Shown here in pieces: positions 10,757 to 20,344 of a stretch of DNA of 64,000 nt (position 1 is the stretch's first letter; every line of letters starts with the position of its first letter). Origin of the DNA: Chaetomium olivaceum (lineage: Eukaryota; Ascomycota; Sordariomycetes; Sordariales; Chaetomiaceae). The translations under genes were made by a program, and so were the position numbers. Below the pieces are notes generated by a model. It saw only the letters and a list, made by a program, of their open reading frames with translations. It did not search any database and was not told where the DNA came from. The stretch is from positions 434,001 to 498,000 of the forward strand of contig JAYWVB010000022.1 of assembly GCA_039881045.1 (NCBI GenBank), read 5' to 3'.

Positions 10757-12178
10757 ATGTCTCCTAACACGGGCAAAGTAAGAATTTCCACCATCCCATG
10801 TTATGACAAAGTCACTATTCTAACCACAACCCTGATGATAGCCCACAACCTCTGGCACCCCCCGGCTGACCACCTTCCGCCAGCCATCCGGAGCGAGAGA
10901 CGGCCCCAACTACCCCCCGCCGCCCACAAGGGAGCGTGCGCACGAAGAGACAACCGGGACCGAAGACAGCACCGCCGAACCAAGGCGCTACCCCGAGGAA
11001 AGACCCAGACCACATCCCGTTCCCGCCCCTGAGACGGACACCGAGTCGGAATCAGATTCATCTGATGAAGAGGCATGGGCTGATGCGCAAGAACAGGCTG
11101 ATGGCGAGGGCGAGAGCGAAGACGGCGAAGAGGGAGGGGGTGTTCAAGCAGAGGAGGGGAATGGTGGCCAGGAGGCGCAAGAAAACAACGAAGCGGAAGA
11201 CGAGCTCAGATACGTGGATGATGATTTCGACGTTGATGAGTTCATAAACTACGTACTCCCGACGACTCATCCCCCGGCTGCATACCTCCCGCAGCGGCAG
11301 CAGCAGCGGCGGCCTTCAACATAAGGCCGGACTACGACGATACAAGGGACTTCCTCATTCTCACCAGCCGGTCGAGGTACGAACCCATCGCGGCGCCTCT
11401 CAATTTCCAGCCGCTTAGTTCGCTTCCTACTCTCCCCTCCCGCGGAGTTTCCCTTTACAGCCAGAGCGTCAACCCCATCAGCCACGGCAGTCTCAGTCAC
11501 CGCATCGCCCCAGGCCACACCATCGACTTTATGGACCCCTTCTTCAGCGTCCACCACGCCGCCCCAAGCCATTCTACCAACCCCATCGACCCCTTCAACT
11601 CCATCAGCCACATCGCCTCAAGTCACACCGTCCCTCACCCTCTCCCCTACAATCACCCTCTCCCCCGTCCCCACCCTTTGCACTCCAACCCCACCACCGC
11701 CATCACCACCGCCGCTTCACACCTCCCCACTCCGCCATTCGAACCCAACCACACCCTCGCCCGCCCCGTCCCCATCCCCCTCAACGCCCTCGACCCCCTC
11801 TCCGCTTCCCACATCCCACACCCAGCAACAACACCAGAAGAAGACGAAGAAGAAGACCTCCGCACCCAAGAACTGCACCTCCAAGCCCGCCTCCACGAAA
11901 CACGCCTCCGCGCCGCCGCCCTCCGGCGCCAGATACAGATCCAAGCACAAATCCAAGCACAAACACAAACAGCAGCGGCGGCGGCGGCGGCGCGGCACAA
12001 CCAAACAGTGCAGATGGTTGGGTACTGTCCCGGGTGTGTGTGGTGCGGTGGTCAATGGGCGAGCAGAGGCGGAGAGAGCGAGAGGCTGTGGGGTTTTGGT
12101 GGTAGCGGCGGCGGTGGTAGGGGAGGAGGTTGGGATGGGCGGTGGGCTTGGCCTGGGATGGGACGTGGGGGATGCTAG
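10757..12178 (+). CDS. Uncharacterised acidic, low-complexity protein (gene model uncertain)
   Basis: I do not recognise this protein. Exon 1 10757-10777 (MSPNTGK) is followed by a good GTAAGA donor and an acceptor at 10841; exon 2 (from 10842) is a continuous frame with an acidic central region (TESESDSSDEEAWADAQEQA...) ending near YVDDDFDVDEFINY. The frame would stop at 11322-11324 (167 residues). The neighbouring frame is open from about 11290 to 12178 with coding-like sequence (RPDYDDTRDFLILTSR, HGSLSHRIAPGHTIDF). A GT-AG intron 11253-11410 joins both in frame to give about 399 residues. The C-terminal part is Pro/His-rich, then has a charged coiled-coil-like stretch (QARLHETRLRAAALRRQIQI) with a Gln/Ala repeat and a Gly/Trp-rich end. 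Alternatives: two adjacent short genes, or a frame break at the CAG repeat (11291-11312). Confidence 0.4.
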
Positions 12179-12517
12179 GTTTCTAGGGGGTTGTTATCAA
12201 TGTGATGGGATGGGGGAAGGTGGTGGTCTAGAGTGATATAGAGTAGTGGGCAGGACGGCGGTTCCTCTGGAATGGTAGTGGTTCTTGGGAGGAGGGTGTT
12301 TTGGACGAAAAGAGGCTCATCTTGTATTGATATCCGGCGTTTTCCTCGCATTTCTATAGCGTGACATAACATAACACAGCGTTGCTTTTGACTTTCAGCT
12401 CTTTTTAACCTCCAGTTTTCCGACATTTTTACCATCCCGTAACGCCATAGCAACAAAACAGCAAAGGGTATCTGTACTCCTGCATAGCCATGCATCCCAA
12501 AAACAGCACTTTTCATT
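12179..12517. other. Convergent 3' intergenic region
   Basis: 339 bp between the stop of the uncharacterised plus-strand gene and the stop of TFIIIA on the minus strand. Becomes AT-richer towards 12470. Only 3' UTR sequence is expected; nothing else seen. Confidence 0.4.
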
Positions 12518-14086
12518 CTACTCCTTCGCGTCCACCAGCGAGTCCAGATCAATCAGCCTGCGCATCTCGGCCCATTCCGCATCAAAGCTCGGCTCGGCCA
12601 CAGCAGGGATCACCGACTCGACCCAGAACGGCTCGTCGTTCTTGGCTGCTTCCTGCAGGCGCGGGTCGATGGGGTCCTCCTGCGGCTCGGGGTGCTGCTT
12701 CTGCAAGTGCTTGTCCAGATCGGCATGCCGGATAAACATAGCCTCACACCCTTGAACAGAGCAGGGGATCGTCCGCGTCGGCAGGGCGGCAGACATCTCG
12801 TCTTCCTCGCCCGGCAGCGCCGACTTGACCGTGTACAGCTTGGGCGGCCGCTTCCTGCCCAGGTGCACGTAGCGCACGTGCTCCTCCAGCTTCATCTTGC
12901 TGATGAAGCCCTGCCCGCATCCTTCCTCCTGCCAGTTCCAGTCGGCAATGTCCTCAACCTGGTATGTATCCACCTGCCCGCACACAAACCGCAGCCCCTG
13001 GTGCGCCGTCCGGATATGCGTGTTCAGGTTTGGCACCCTCGTAAACTTCTTCCCGCACCCGTCCCACGGACACTCGACCGTCTTCCTATCCTCCACCGTC
13101 GTGCCAGAGTGGTACATATCCACATGCCTCTCCAGCTCAGCCTGGCCCGCACACTTGACATCACAAAACACACAATTCACATGCTCCTTGCGCATATGCG
13201 CCTGCAGCATCAACAGCGTCCTGAACCCAACCCTCCTCCCACCCCCCCCTTCCTCCTCGTCATCATCATCAGCAGCAGCAGCACACTCCTCACACCAAAA
13301 CCTGACCTCCCCATGCTCCCTCTCCACATGCCTCCTCAACGCCCCCGCCGTATCAAACCCGGCCTCACAGTCCTCCGCCGCGGAGCACACAAATGCCGCC
13401 GCACCCAGGTGCGCCACCCTCACATGCCTCTGCAGCGTCTGATGCTTGCGAAAGCTGAGACTACACCCCTCATACCCGCGGCACCGAAACCGCTCAGCGC
13501 CCTCATGCACAGCCGCATGGCGACGCAGACGCGTGGCGGTCACGAAGGATTTGCCGCAGCCGGGCTCGGCGCAGGCGTATTTCTTCTCGTGCGTGTGCGA
13601 GCCCTTGATGTGCTGGGCGAGGTGTTTCTCTTCCATGTAGGTCTTGCCGCAGCCTTCGTAGGTGCACCGGTGGGGGCGGTCGTTGGTGTGAGACCGTAGA
13701 TGGGCGGCGAGGCGGGCGGGCCGGTTGAAGGTCTTGGGGCAGCCTGGGTAGGTGCAGGGGATGGTCTTGAGGTCGGAGGGGAACTTGCGGGCGCGGCGGG
13801 AGGGGGTGCTGGGGATGGAGGTTGCGGTCGGTGTGAGGGGTTGGTTGTGGGTGGAGGAAGCGGTGGTCGTGTTGTCGTTGTCGTTGTCATTGTCGTGGTC
13901 GTAGTCTTGGTCGTGGTCGTGGTCATAGTCATCAGGAGTCGAGGTAGTAGAGTCGGCTGATGCGGGAGGGACAAACTCGGTGTCGGTACCCTGTGGTGAC
14001 TGAATCTCCTGCCGTTTGGATGGACCGGATGGCCCTCCACCCTCCGCTGTTGCTTTCCGCTTCATGGCTCTGGTGGAGGGGAGCAT
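12518..14086 (-). CDS. Transcription factor IIIA-like protein, about ten C2H2 zinc fingers
   Basis: Single exon of 522 residues starting at ATG 14086 (a second ATG at 14065, MKRKA, is equally possible). After a disordered N-terminus with an Asp/His/Asn repeat (about residues 52-72), consecutive C2H2 fingers begin near residue 110: CTYPGCPKTFNRPARLAAHL, CTYEGCGKTYMEEKHLAQHI, CAEPGCGKSFVTATRLRRH and so on, through CPWDGCGKKFTRVPNLNTHI to CSVQGCEAMFIRHADLDKHL. I count about ten, two of them degenerate or interrupted (one carries an Asp/Glu/Gly insert near 265-285). Finger number, TGEKP-poor linkers and the GCGKxF pattern fit fungal TFIIIA, which binds the internal control region of 5S rRNA genes and recruits TFIIIC. 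Head-to-head with RPB6, a shared Pol I/II/III subunit. Another multi-finger factor cannot be fully excluded. Confidence 0.85.
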   Translation of the reverse strand: MLPSTRAMKRKATAEGGGPSGPSKRQEIQSPQGTDTEFVPPASADSTTSTPDDYDHDHDQDYDHDNDNDNDNTTTASSTHNQPLTPTATSIPSTPSRRARKFPSDLKTIPCTYPGCPKTFNRPARLAAHLRSHTNDRPHRCTYEGCGKTYMEEKHLAQHIKGSHTHEKKYACAEPGCGKSFVTATRLRRHAAVHEGAERFRCRGYEGCSLSFRKHQTLQRHVRVAHLGAAAFVCSAAEDCEAGFDTAGALRRHVEREHGEVRFWCEECAAAADDDDEEEGGGGRRVGFRTLLMLQAHMRKEHVNCVFCDVKCAGQAELERHVDMYHSGTTVEDRKTVECPWDGCGKKFTRVPNLNTHIRTAHQGLRFVCGQVDTYQVEDIADWNWQEEGCGQGFISKMKLEEHVRYVHLGRKRPPKLYTVKSALPGEEDEMSAALPTRTIPCSVQGCEAMFIRHADLDKHLQKQHPEPQEDPIDPRLQEAAKNDEPFWVESVIPAVAEPSFDAEWAEMRRLIDLDSLVDAKE

Positions 14087-14437
14087 CAGCCCGAGCTGGA
14101 GGTGTGTATAGAGCGGTGGAAGTTACAATTGAAGTTCAGGTTTCCAAGTTCGAAATTCCCCAACTTTTTTTGTGGGTGTGCGTCCAAGCAGTTCCCGGCA
14201 GGCAATTGAGCTCACTTACTAAACGCACTCCCCTGCAAGGCTGCTTTGATCTTTCAGCCTCGACCTTAACAGAGGTGCCCCACTCAAATTTTTCACTGTC
14301 CCTCCATCGGCCGCTCTCTGCCATTCGCAGCCGCTCTTTCATCAACAAAGCACACCTTCCCTCGGCATTGTAACTAGCCCCCGGCTCAACCCATCCACAT
14401 TCCTCATCAATTCAAATCTCTTCGAAAACCTATCAAA
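14087..14437. promoter_or_regulatory. Bidirectional promoter TFIIIA / RPB6
   Basis: 351 bp between start codons on opposite strands. The RPB6-proximal leader is C/T/A-rich (14385-14437). No TATA box is obvious on either strand. The short spacing makes shared control plausible but this is inference. Confidence 0.55.
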
Positions 14438-15097
14438 ATGTCTGACTACGGCGGTGGTGACGACGATCGCGAGCCTCTGTAAGCGCATCGGACTGTCGCG
14501 TCTTCATCTCGAACCCCTCTAACATCTCTTTCTCTCCCCAGCAACGACGAGCCCGCCTTCGATGAGGACCCCGATGAGTACTACGAGCCTGAGCCGGAAC
14601 CGGCTGAGGATGACGATGCTGCGCGCGCCCCGGAGCTAGAGGGCGAGAACCAGGATACCGATCACGTCGTCGCGTCAGGCGATCCCAACGCGGCCGCTAA
14701 TCACGGCAAGGGCAACGACAAGTCGCACAAGGACAAGAAGATCCCCAACGACAAGCGTACAACTACGCCCTTTATGACCAAGTACGAGAAGGCGCGCATC
14801 CTGGGGACTAGGGCGTTGCAGATCAGGTGGGTTACGCGTTGCGGGGGATGGCGGAAGGTGTCCGTGTGCTGATTGAAATTGCAGCATGAACGCGCCCGTG
14901 CTAGTCGACCTTGAGGGCGAGACAGATCCCTTGCAGATCGCCATCAAGGAGCTGAGGGAGAAGAAGATTCCCCTCATCGTGCGTCGGTACCTCCCGGATG
15001 GATAGTAAGTGCTGCTCTTGGCTGCTCTATCTTGAGCCGTCACTAACCTGTTGATCGCAGCTACGAGGACTGGACATGCGAGGAGCTTCTTCAATGA
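14438..15097 (+). CDS. RPB6: RPABC2/RPB6, shared subunit of RNA polymerases I, II and III
   Basis: Four exons: 14438-14478, 14542-14826, 14885-15004, 15061-15097, all GT-AG, giving 160 residues. The N-terminal 80 residues are acidic (DEDPDEYYEPEPEPAEDDDA), as in yeast Rpo26. The conserved core follows: TTTPFMTKYEKARILGTRAL, QISMNAPVLVDLEGETDPLQ, IAIKELREKKIPLIVRRYLP and DGYYEDWTCEELLQ. These match the universal RPB6 fold at the base of the polymerase clamp. The third intron has a textbook branch/acceptor (CTAAC...CAG). Three introns in a gene this short is typical for Sordariomycetes. Divergent from TFIIIA; a tRNA gene lies 560 bp downstream. Confidence 0.96.
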
Positions 15098-15659
15098 GCT
15101 GGGTTGTGTGTTAGGAAAGACAAAGAAAACCATAATTGCATTAGCGCGGGCGTTGGGGTATATTACTTTGTTGTTTTGGTGGAACGGGGCAATTCCACGA
15201 TGGAAGGCGGCTATATCAGTTTGTTCAGACCTCTTCAGGGAGCCCTGCCGGATCCGCCTCCGCGCCGCTTCCAACCGGATATTGGGGTCAAGCTCAAACT
15301 CGAGTATGCATGGCGAGTGCAGTGTAGCTCTGGCAGGTGGAGGAGATAATTACCAGAGTGGTGATAGGATAAATGGAAGACCACATGGCCGCTGTTGCCC
15401 GGATTCTGCATATCAACGAGTCGCCTTTCATGGTACTGGAGAGCTAGAGTCTCCATAGAAGTAATGCCACCCCAACGACCCCCAACGACTCCAAACCACT
15501 GCCACATCTGCTTAGCCACCCAAATGCCGTCGGCTCATGCAGGTCAAGGGGCAATCCACTGCCAAGCGGAGCTCAACTGCATACAAACCCACTCACACCC
15601 ACTTGGAAGCCCACACAAAAACCTCGGATTCCACAGTATCTCATCATCAAATCAACACA
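15098..15659. other. Intergenic region RPB6 - tRNA-His
   Basis: About 0.56 kb with the RPB6 3' UTR. No protein gene is supported. The final 60 bp before the tRNA are A/C-rich. Confidence 0.45.
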
Positions 15660-15749
15660 GGGTGACTAGTCTAGTGGTCAGGACGTTTCGTTGTGGCTTG
15701 TTCCACATACAAAACCGAAGAAACCCCGGTTCGATTCCGGGGTCGCCCA
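15660..15749 (+). tRNA. tRNA-His (anticodon GTG) with an 18-nt intron
   Basis: Acceptor stem GGGTGAC (15660-15666) pairs perfectly with GTCGCCC (15742-15748), with A73 at 15749, as in eukaryotic tRNA-His. D arm lies around 15669-15684 (box A-like TAGTCTAGTGG). The anticodon stem TTTCG (15686-15690) pairs with CGAAG (15716-15720), and the loop TTGTGG|C carries GTG at 15693-15695. T arm CCCGG-TTCGATT-CCGGG (box B) at 15725-15741. An intron at the canonical site 3' of position 37 spans 15697-15714 and contains CCACA, which can pair with the anticodon region TGTGG as expected for the pre-tRNA. The G-1 is presumably added after transcription. Confidence 0.95.
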
Positions 15750-18571
15750 TTCTTTTGTTGATTCGAAGAGTTCCTCTTCTACTTTTAGATTCTTTTGTAA
15801 TGCTCTCTCTCCACTGGTCTGAGGACTTGTTCTTCACCAACTTGCCCTGTTTCTAAGTTTCGTGTTGTCTATATCCCGCCACCTCCTTGATTCATTCTCT
15901 TTTGCCCTATATTCCTTACGCGTGGAAATGGATGGCTACAATAGGTACTTAAACGTTTTATCTTGCATTGACCTAGATTTGATGCAGCCCAAATGTTATA
16001 CCCCCAAGACCTAGGCTACTTACTTTGTTCTGTCCGGTATACCTTATCTCGTCCGCTAGGCCTCTTTGCCTAGGCAAAATATATGTTCCGTCCGTTGGTT
16101 GACATTGCCCGACACTACCATTTCCCAATCAGATGGCTACTACCTGCGGTTCCACGCCGAGTTTTACCCATTGTGGGAGGAGATGTATGAAGACAAGGAC
16201 TAAGAAGGGTGTGTCTTTGTTGTTGCATCATGCATGCATGACCTTCTCTGTCCAGTGAAACGGCAGTAAATCATCTCCCTCCCACGATGGGACGACAAAT
16301 CCAGTATCGTAAAATGTCACTAGACACGTATTAGTGCTCGGATATTAATCCCTTGTCTTTTCGGCTGGCTATCTTACCAACGACTGGTGTCGCGCCGTGT
16401 CTGCCATATCTCATCATATAATCACTTCAGCTAATACACACAAGATCGGCCAACAGAAATATTTTTACGTCTCCCCAACCCCCCAGTTTTATCATACCAA
16501 TTTCGTCTTGAACGATGGGCGTCTTTGACTAGGCCTACCTTCCTTCCTCTTTCATATGTCGGATCTTCACATACATCAAACTTTACCGGGAAACCCATCG
16601 ATGCCGCCAAGGTAAGGGAACCCTCCATTCCCTCCGATCCCCCTCCTGTCTGAGAACTTTCCGCCCGGCCTCACTTTTTCACAACCTTTTCTCTTTCCAA
16701 TCTGACCCTCCGTCTCCCTCCTTTCCTAGAACCCTCCGTCTCCTTCCTTTCCTAGCCCCTCCGCCCTTCCTACCGCCCTATCCCCTTCGCGACCACCGTA
16801 TCTCTACCGCTTCCTCGCTCGTCGTCCCAGCCCCTTCGCTCCACCGCCATCTTACCCACGGCCGCAGCCGCCCCCCGATGGGCGTCCAAGGATGGAGGAA
16901 ACGTGCCAAAGGCAGCTTTGGCCCCGTCGAGAAAAGCGCACTACCCTCTCCAACCATGCCGCGTGGCCATCGCTTCTAAACGGGCAGAACAGCGAGAGAA
17001 AGACGAGGGCCTCAGGGCGTATCTCAATCGGAAGCCCAAAGACAAACTCAACTGGGAAAAAAGGAACCCAGAAAGGGTGAAGCAAATCAGTGCCGAGGTC
17101 CGCGCCCGTGCAACAGCAAGCGGCAAGCATCGATTCCCCGCCGCTCTTCGTCCTGCCCCATCGGCCCTCAGCCTTCTCCCCCTCCGCCTCGTCGCCCCCT
17201 TCCCCTTTCCTCTCTCAAACCACCAAGCTCTCTCGGTCTGCAACCACTCTCTCGGTCTGCAACCACCAAGCTCCCGCGATCTGCACCCCGCCATCCCGCC
17301 CGACACCTGACGGACGGCTCGCCCCGTGGGCCGTCGCCCCGGCAAAGGGGGGAGGGGGGGGGAGGGTGGGGATTGGCCCCTCGCCGCTCGCTGACGTGGG
17401 GGGGCTTAGTCGGTCCTCGCAAACTCCTGTGTCCTATCCAGGGCATGAAAAGGCGTTGAGCGTAGACCTCTCACAGGAGACGGGCACGCGCCTGCATGCG
17501 CGCACCCTAGTTTTGCTTGCTTTCCTTCCTCTCTCCGCTGGTGCATCACCTTCCACGGGGGTTCCCGGCCGAGACTGGCGGCGCGCGTTAGCCGACTTGG
17601 ATCTTGGCATGGGCGTGGGGGAGAGGGGGGGGGTGGGGGCTGTCGCCTCCCCTGCTGGATCCGCTCCGGTCGTCGTGCTCTAGGGTGGTCTAGGGGGGTG
17701 GTTCTGTCTCCTCTCTCTGTCTCCCCTCGTGGCGGTTTGTGGATGTGGATGATGGATGGTGCTGTTGCTGTCACGGGAGGGGGGCGGGGATAACCGTTCA
17801 AGCTGCGGGTTGTGGAAAAGCTGTCGGGTTGATACCGGCCGGCGAGCAGAGAGTAGTTGAGTGAGGGGAAGTGTTCATGAAGCCTAAGTAAGAAGGCCAC
17901 ACGCTGCTCCTTCAACGCTCGATGGTTCGTTGGTGTTCCAAGCATTTACACTATAGACTCTTCGTCTACGTTCGCTCGTTAATGTGTCACACATCTATCT
18001 CATTTCGCGGAACTGTGGCCCACGTGGGGTGTTAGAGGAGGAGAACACGGACATTTTAATTTTATTTAACCGCGAGCACTGGAGGGGGGCCCTTCGCTGG
18101 CTGGTTGACGGTGGTTGACGGAGAAGTACACGTCGAGAACCGAGTACTCAAGAGGGAGATTGGTTTCGTTGTGCTGGTGATCGATGACTAGTCGAGTGAT
18201 GACCAGATTGCCAACGACGTCGCGGAACTATGCGGGGAAAAGGTTGGGTTTGAGGATGAGATAGTATACTCGTTGTCGTCGGCCTACTTGCGGAAATAAC
18301 AAAAAGGGGATGGGGTCGGTCGGGGTGACATACGATGAATGCTTTTTAAACAAATCGAATATAGGGACGTTAGCACTGATTGTCTCTTTGGTAAAATAAT
18401 AGATATCACATGAACACCAGAAACGACCCGACAGTTCGTACAGATACTAAGTATTAATATTTACGGGTATGCTAAGGAGCGTAAGAAGCTATGTTTTCAT
18501 CAATCCATTTCAACCCCCCCTTTTATCATCCCCTGCCATCATTCCACTCATAACCCCTCATCACCCAGAAT
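15750..18571. other. 2.8-kb region without a secure gene; possible exons
   Basis: Between the tRNA and the 3' end of the WSC gene. Two candidate coding pieces are seen. (1) 16133-16204 on + begins after an acceptor-like CCCAATCAG and reads GYYLRFHAEFYPLWEEMYED... to a stop, like a last exon with no identifiable upstream partner. (2) 16903-17310 on + reads an ATG-less stretch with a charged segment (EQREKDEGLRAYLNRKPKDK, then NWEKRNPERVKQISAEVRAR). A start ATG followed by a GTAAGG donor at 16601-16613 could open a spliced gene feeding (2). The interval 16650-16860 is a C/T-rich tract. From 17340 to 17830 G-rich tracts dominate. None of this is secure. Confidence 0.3.
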
Positions 18572-20344
18572 CTACCACCCGCCAAACTTGGGGCACTTCC
18601 CGGCGCCGGTGACACCCCTGTTGGTGCGCAGGCAGTCGCTGTACTGGGCCTTGCACTTGACGATGGCGCCGGCGTAGTTGTCGTGCCAGCCAAAGGTGCG
18701 CTTCTCGACGCTGCTGTGGAAGTCGAAGTAGTTGGCGTCCCGCGGCCTGCTCGGCTTGGTCTTGCAGCCCTCGGCGTAGACGGCAACGCAGTCCTCGTAC
18801 TGCTCCTTGCAGGCGTCGGCGCAGGCGCTCGGGCACTTGTTGCGCTGGTACTTGCGGCAGTTGCGGGTGTCGACGTCCGTGTACTGCTTGAACGGGTAGT
18901 TGGGCCAGTCCTCGGCCAGATCGTTGCAGGTCACGACGGGCATCTCGATGCCGCCGACCGGCTTGCCCGGGCCGTAGCCGAAGAGATGGCTACTGGGCTG
19001 GATGCAGATGTTGGTCGGGGTCGGGATGGGGCACCGGGTGGGGGTAGAGGTGGGGGTCGTCGGCTTGGTCACGGTCGCGGTGGGCGCGCAGGTGGTGGTG
19101 ACGGTCACGGTCTTGGGAGGGTTGGAGCCGCCCTTGGGGGGCTTCTTGCCCCAGAAGTCACCCTTGCGGCAGCCGCCATGCGGCTTGCTGTCGCAGTACT
19201 TGTTGACCTCGGCACACCACTCGCCAAAGTCGAAGCAGTTGAGCACCTCGGGCCAGCCGGCGTGCTTGAAGCACGAGGCGACCTGGATGGCGCAGTGAGA
19301 CCACGCAGCCTTGCACGACTTGACATCCTCCCAGTCGGGCAGCGGCGACGAGCACCACTTGCCGCACTTGTACTCGCAGGTGGGCGGCACGACGGTGGTG
19401 CTCACGCAGGCGGAGCTGCTCGTGGTCGTGGTCGAGGTGATCGGGGTGGTGCTCGTCGAGGTGATGGTGGAGGTCGGGGGAGGGGCGGTCGACGAGGCGG
19501 TCGACGAGGCAGTCGACGACGGCGGCAGTGTGCTGCTGCTAGAGACTGGTGGCTCGTAGCCGCAGGGTTCGAGCGACTGCAGCTCATCGGCGACGTACAG
19601 GTTCAGGCGCCCACGACCACCGCAGGACTGACCCGAGTTGCCGTTGCAGGGAATGTTGCACTCCTCGGCGGGAGCCGCATACGTGTCGTTACCAATCACA
19701 ACACCACAGTAGCATTCGCCTGTTCCCGTGTTAGATAAATCCGAGGGTGAGGTTCACAACTGCCATCACTTACCACCAAACTCGGTACCAGCAAAGGGGA
19801 AGCCGCCGTCACGGCAGGCCTGCAGACACTTCTCGGTGGTCAGGGTAGCACCGGCGACCTGGTCCTGGCGATAGGTCAGAGCGCGGCCCATGCTAGAGTC
19901 GTCGGTCCAGCAGCCGAGGTTATCGTAATCCTCGATGGTCACGTCCTCGATGGGCTCGAAGGTGGGGTCCGAGTAGACGGAGAAGATGCTGTTGCCACCG
20001 CACGTCTGGGTCTCGTTGCCCTTGCAAGGGAGGTTGCACTGCGATTCCTCGGCGTGGGGGCCGTTGACCGTCTGGCCACAGTAGCACACGCCGTAGTAGA
20101 CGAGGCCGGCATAGCGGTAGCCGTTGCCCTTGCACTCGGCAACGCACTTCTCGATGGTCATGTCATCGGGAGGGGCGAGGCTGCGGTAGGGCAGGAGCTG
20201 GGTGTCGCTCGTCTCTTGGAAGCAGCCCGAGTAGACAAAGGGCTGGAAGGGGTCGAGGCAAGGAGGAAGGGGAACCTCGGTGGCCTGGACGTGTCCGACC
20301 AGAGCCACTGCCGCCATAGCGGCGGCCATCTTGAAGGCGGCCAT
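18572..20344 (-). CDS. Secreted protein with two WSC domains, Ser/Thr-rich linker and Cys-rich C-terminus
   Basis: Two exons, 20344-19774 and 19719-18572, joined by a GT-AG intron that completes EFGGECYCG; 572 residues. An N-terminal hydrophobic signal peptide (AAAMAAVALVGHVQA, cleavage near residue 22) precedes two WSC domains: about residues 34-130 (YSGCFQETSD...CYCGQTVNG...QTCGG) and 140-235 (LGCWTDDSSMGRAL...ECYCGVV...QSCGG). A Ser/Thr/Pro stretch (about 245-295) is probably O-mannosylated. The remaining 270 residues hold two novel-looking Cys-rich blocks (CKAAWSHCAIQVASCFKHAG; CADACKEQYEDCVAVYAEGC). WSC modules bind carbohydrate in cell-wall sensors and in fungal oxidases, but I see no membrane segment or GPI signal at the C-terminus, so a soluble wall or secreted protein is likelier than a Wsc1-type sensor. 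Role otherwise unknown. Confidence 0.85.

Noticed and set aside
12692..13699. Plus-strand open frame of 335 codons across TFIIIA
   Set aside because: Opposite strand encodes consecutive C2H2 fingers; the frame has no domain and is rich in His/Arg/Pro/Leu from reverse-complemented finger codons.
18683..19738. Plus-strand open frame of 351 codons across the WSC gene
   Set aside because: It is antisense to a gene with signal peptide and two WSC domains; its Gly/Ala/Arg/Val composition is the usual shadow of GC-rich codons.
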